Shown here: positions 62,587 to 64,000 of the stretch, one piece after another
Layout of the letters: every line of letters starts with the position of its first letter
Numbering within the stretch: position 1 is the first letter of the stretch
From: Natronococcus sp. CG52
GTDB lineage: Archaea > Halobacteriota > Halobacteria > Halobacteriales > Natrialbaceae
Reading direction: 5' to 3'
NCBI RefSeq assembly: GCF_023913515.1
Contig: NZ_CP099391.1
Location: 186,001 to 250,000 of the forward strand
Length of the DNA stretch: 64,000 nucleotides
Made by a program: the position numbers and the translations under genes
Notes under the pieces: generated by a model
The model's database searches: none
What the model was told of the DNA's origin: nothing
The model's input: only the letters and a program-made list of their open reading frames with translations

Positions 62587-64000
62587 ATGAGCAGCCAACA
62601 ACGAGAAGCCAAGGTGTACGTCAACGGGTCGCTGGTGGGGACCCATCCCGATCCGCACGAACTGGCCGAACAGATACGCGAAGCGCGACGCATCGGCGAC
62701 GTCAGCGAGATGGTCAACGTCTCGGTCAAGGACCGGACCCGCGAAGTGATCGTCAACGCCGACGCGGGCCGCGCTCGCCGTCCGCTCCTCGTCGTCGAGG
62801 ACGGCGAACCGCGCATTTCAGAGCAGGAGATCGAAGCGCTCCAGGACGACGACCTCGAGTTCGAGGACCTCGTCGATCACGGCTACATCGAGTTCATCGA
62901 CGCCGAAGAGGAAGAGGACATCTACGTCGCCGTCGACGAGGACGACTTAGACGAGGACCACACCCACCTCGAGATCGACCCGTCGCTGATCTTCGGGATC
63001 GGTGCGGGGATGATTCCGTACCCCGAACACAACGCCTCGCCGCGTATTACGATGGGAGCAGGGATGATCAAGCAGTCGCTCGGACTGCCGAGCGCGAACT
63101 ACCGGATCCGACCGGACACGCGCCAGCACCTGCTGCACTACCCGCAGCTCTCGATGGTGAAGACCCAGACGACCGAGCAGATCGGCTTCGACGACCGGCC
63201 CGCCGCCCAGAACTTCGTCGTCGCCGTGATGAGCTACGAGGGGTTCAACATCGAGGACGCGCTGGTCATGAACAAGGCCAGCGTCGAACGCGCGCTCGCC
63301 CGCTCGCACTTCTTCCGAACCTACGAGGGCGAGGAGCGTCGGTATCCGGGCGGCCAGGAGGACCGCTTCGAGATTCCGAGCCAGGACGTTCGCGGGGCCC
63401 GCGGAGAAGAAGCCTACACGCACCTGGACGAGGACGGTCTCGTCAACCCCGAGACGACGGTCGACGAGAACTCCGTTCTGCTCGGGAAGACGAGTCCGCC
63501 GCGATTCCTCGAAGAGCCCGACGACATGGGCGGTCTCTCGCCGCAGAAGCGCCGCGAGACCTCCGTCACCATGCGCTCGGGCGAGTCGGGCGTCGTCGAC
63601 ACCGTCACCCTGATGGAGGGCGAGGACGGCTCGAAGCTCTCGAAGGTCTCCGTGCGCGACGAACGGATCCCCGAACTCGGGGACAAGTTCGCGTCCCGAC
63701 ACGGACAGAAGGGTGTCGTCGGCCACCTCGCACCACAGGAGGACATGCCCTTCACCGAGGAGGGGGTCGTTCCCGACCTCGTCCTCAACCCGCACGCGCT
63801 GCCGTCGCGGATGACCGTCGGACACATTCTCGAGATGATCGGCGGCAAACTCGGTGCGATGGAGGGTCGCCGCGTCGACGGAACGCCGTTCCTCGGCGAG
63901 GACGAGTCCGAACTTCGCGGGGGACTCGAGGAGTCCGGCTTCAACTCGGCCGGCAAGGAGACCATGTACTCCGGCATCACCGGCGAGAAGATCGAGGCGG
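62587..64000 (+). CDS. rpoB1: DNA-directed RNA polymerase subunit B' (partial)
   Basis: The frame from ATG 62587 ([14 protein letters not shown]) stays open to the window edge, 471 codons. [19 protein letters not shown] (about 212-230) and [20 protein letters not shown] (about 366-385) are diagnostic of the second half of RpoB, the catalytic hybrid-binding region. The gene continues outside, where rpoA1 and rpoA2 normally follow. Confidence 0.96.
   Translation, partial: MSSQQREAKVYVNGSLVGTHPDPHELAEQIREARRIGDVSEMVNVSVKDRTREVIVNADAGRARRPLLVVEDGEPRISEQEIEALQDDDLEFEDLVDHGYIEFIDAEEEEDIYVAVDEDDLDEDHTHLEIDPSLIFGIGAGMIPYPEHNASPRITMGAGMIKQSLGLPSANYRIRPDTRQHLLHYPQLSMVKTQTTEQIGFDDRPAAQNFVVAVMSYEGFNIEDALVMNKASVERALARSHFFRTYEGEERRYPGGQEDRFEIPSQDVRGARGEEAYTHLDEDGLVNPETTVDENSVLLGKTSPPRFLEEPDDMGGLSPQKRRETSVTMRSGESGVVDTVTLMEGEDGSKLSKVSVRDERIPELGDKFASRHGQKGVVGHLAPQEDMPFTEEGVVPDLVLNPHALPSRMTVGHILEMIGGKLGAMEGRRVDGTPFLGEDESELRGGLEESGFNSAGKETMYSGITGEKIEA

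Overview
The window is chromosomal DNA from a haloarchaeon (class Halobacteria, probably a Natrialbales-type organism). Supporting signs are high GC with strong G/C at third codon positions, very acidic predicted proteins, archaeal information genes (MCM, TFB, RpoH-RpoB''-RpoB', L10e), the amino-carrier (ArgW/LysW) version of arginine synthesis, and leaderless archaeal promoters with TATA boxes about 25 bp before the start codon.

Layout. 1-3.3 kb: the end of a Rad3/XPD-type helicase, a sulfur-trafficking operon (YeeE/YedE permease, TusA-like carrier, rhodanese), a 2H phosphoesterase and a small membrane protein. 3.4-4.5 kb: a membrane-anchored winged-helix protein. 4.8-14.0 kb: a nearly unbroken arginine cluster argG-argH, then argW-argX-argC-argB-argD-argE-argF, running from glutamate to arginine on one strand. 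14-22 kb: small regulators, threonine synthase, TFB, MCM, a DUF502 membrane protein, a cold-shock protein and a tRNA-Pro beside a decayed tRNA-like copy. 22-26 kb: BofA-like, MBL-fold and Ski2-like helicase genes.

26-38 kb is an iron island. An Fe3+-siderophore ABC importer (binding protein, permease, ATPase) is divergent from a six-gene cluster in the same order as rhizobactin rhbABCDEF: diaminobutyrate aminotransferase, decarboxylase, NIS synthetase, acetyltransferase, N-monooxygenase, NIS synthetase. The predicted product is a schizokinen-like citrate dihydroxamate. Four near-identical palindromes (TTTAGG-N4-CCTAAA) lie at the three promoters and look like DtxR/IdeR-type operators, so synthesis and uptake should be co-repressed by iron.

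38-54 kb holds a quinone-reductase/UbiA fusion, a cupin, a second cold-shock protein, a beta-carbonic anhydrase, an MDR oxidoreductase, an ABC-2 exporter, a site-2 protease with CBS domains, ribosomal protein L10e, a RimK-like ligase, Hsp20, both structural types of GAPDH, pgk, and an aminopeptidase-like gene. 54-64 kb holds a zinc-finger protein, two tandem isoaspartyl methyltransferases, a Bat-type regulator with receiver and GAF domains, a frameshifted PD-(D/E)XK gene, two identical tRNA-Asp genes with decayed partial copies, and the start of the RNA polymerase operon.

The most unusual features are not genes: a 247-bp element at 55065-55311 whose four stems form a complete four-way (cloverleaf) junction, an array of tight three-base-loop hairpins at 47602-47812, and repeated tRNA 3'-end fragments. 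Two broken genes (an in-frame TAA at 14790 and a one-base frameshift at 59790-59794) and a 28-codon cysteine-rich ORF wedged between argC and argB are also recorded.
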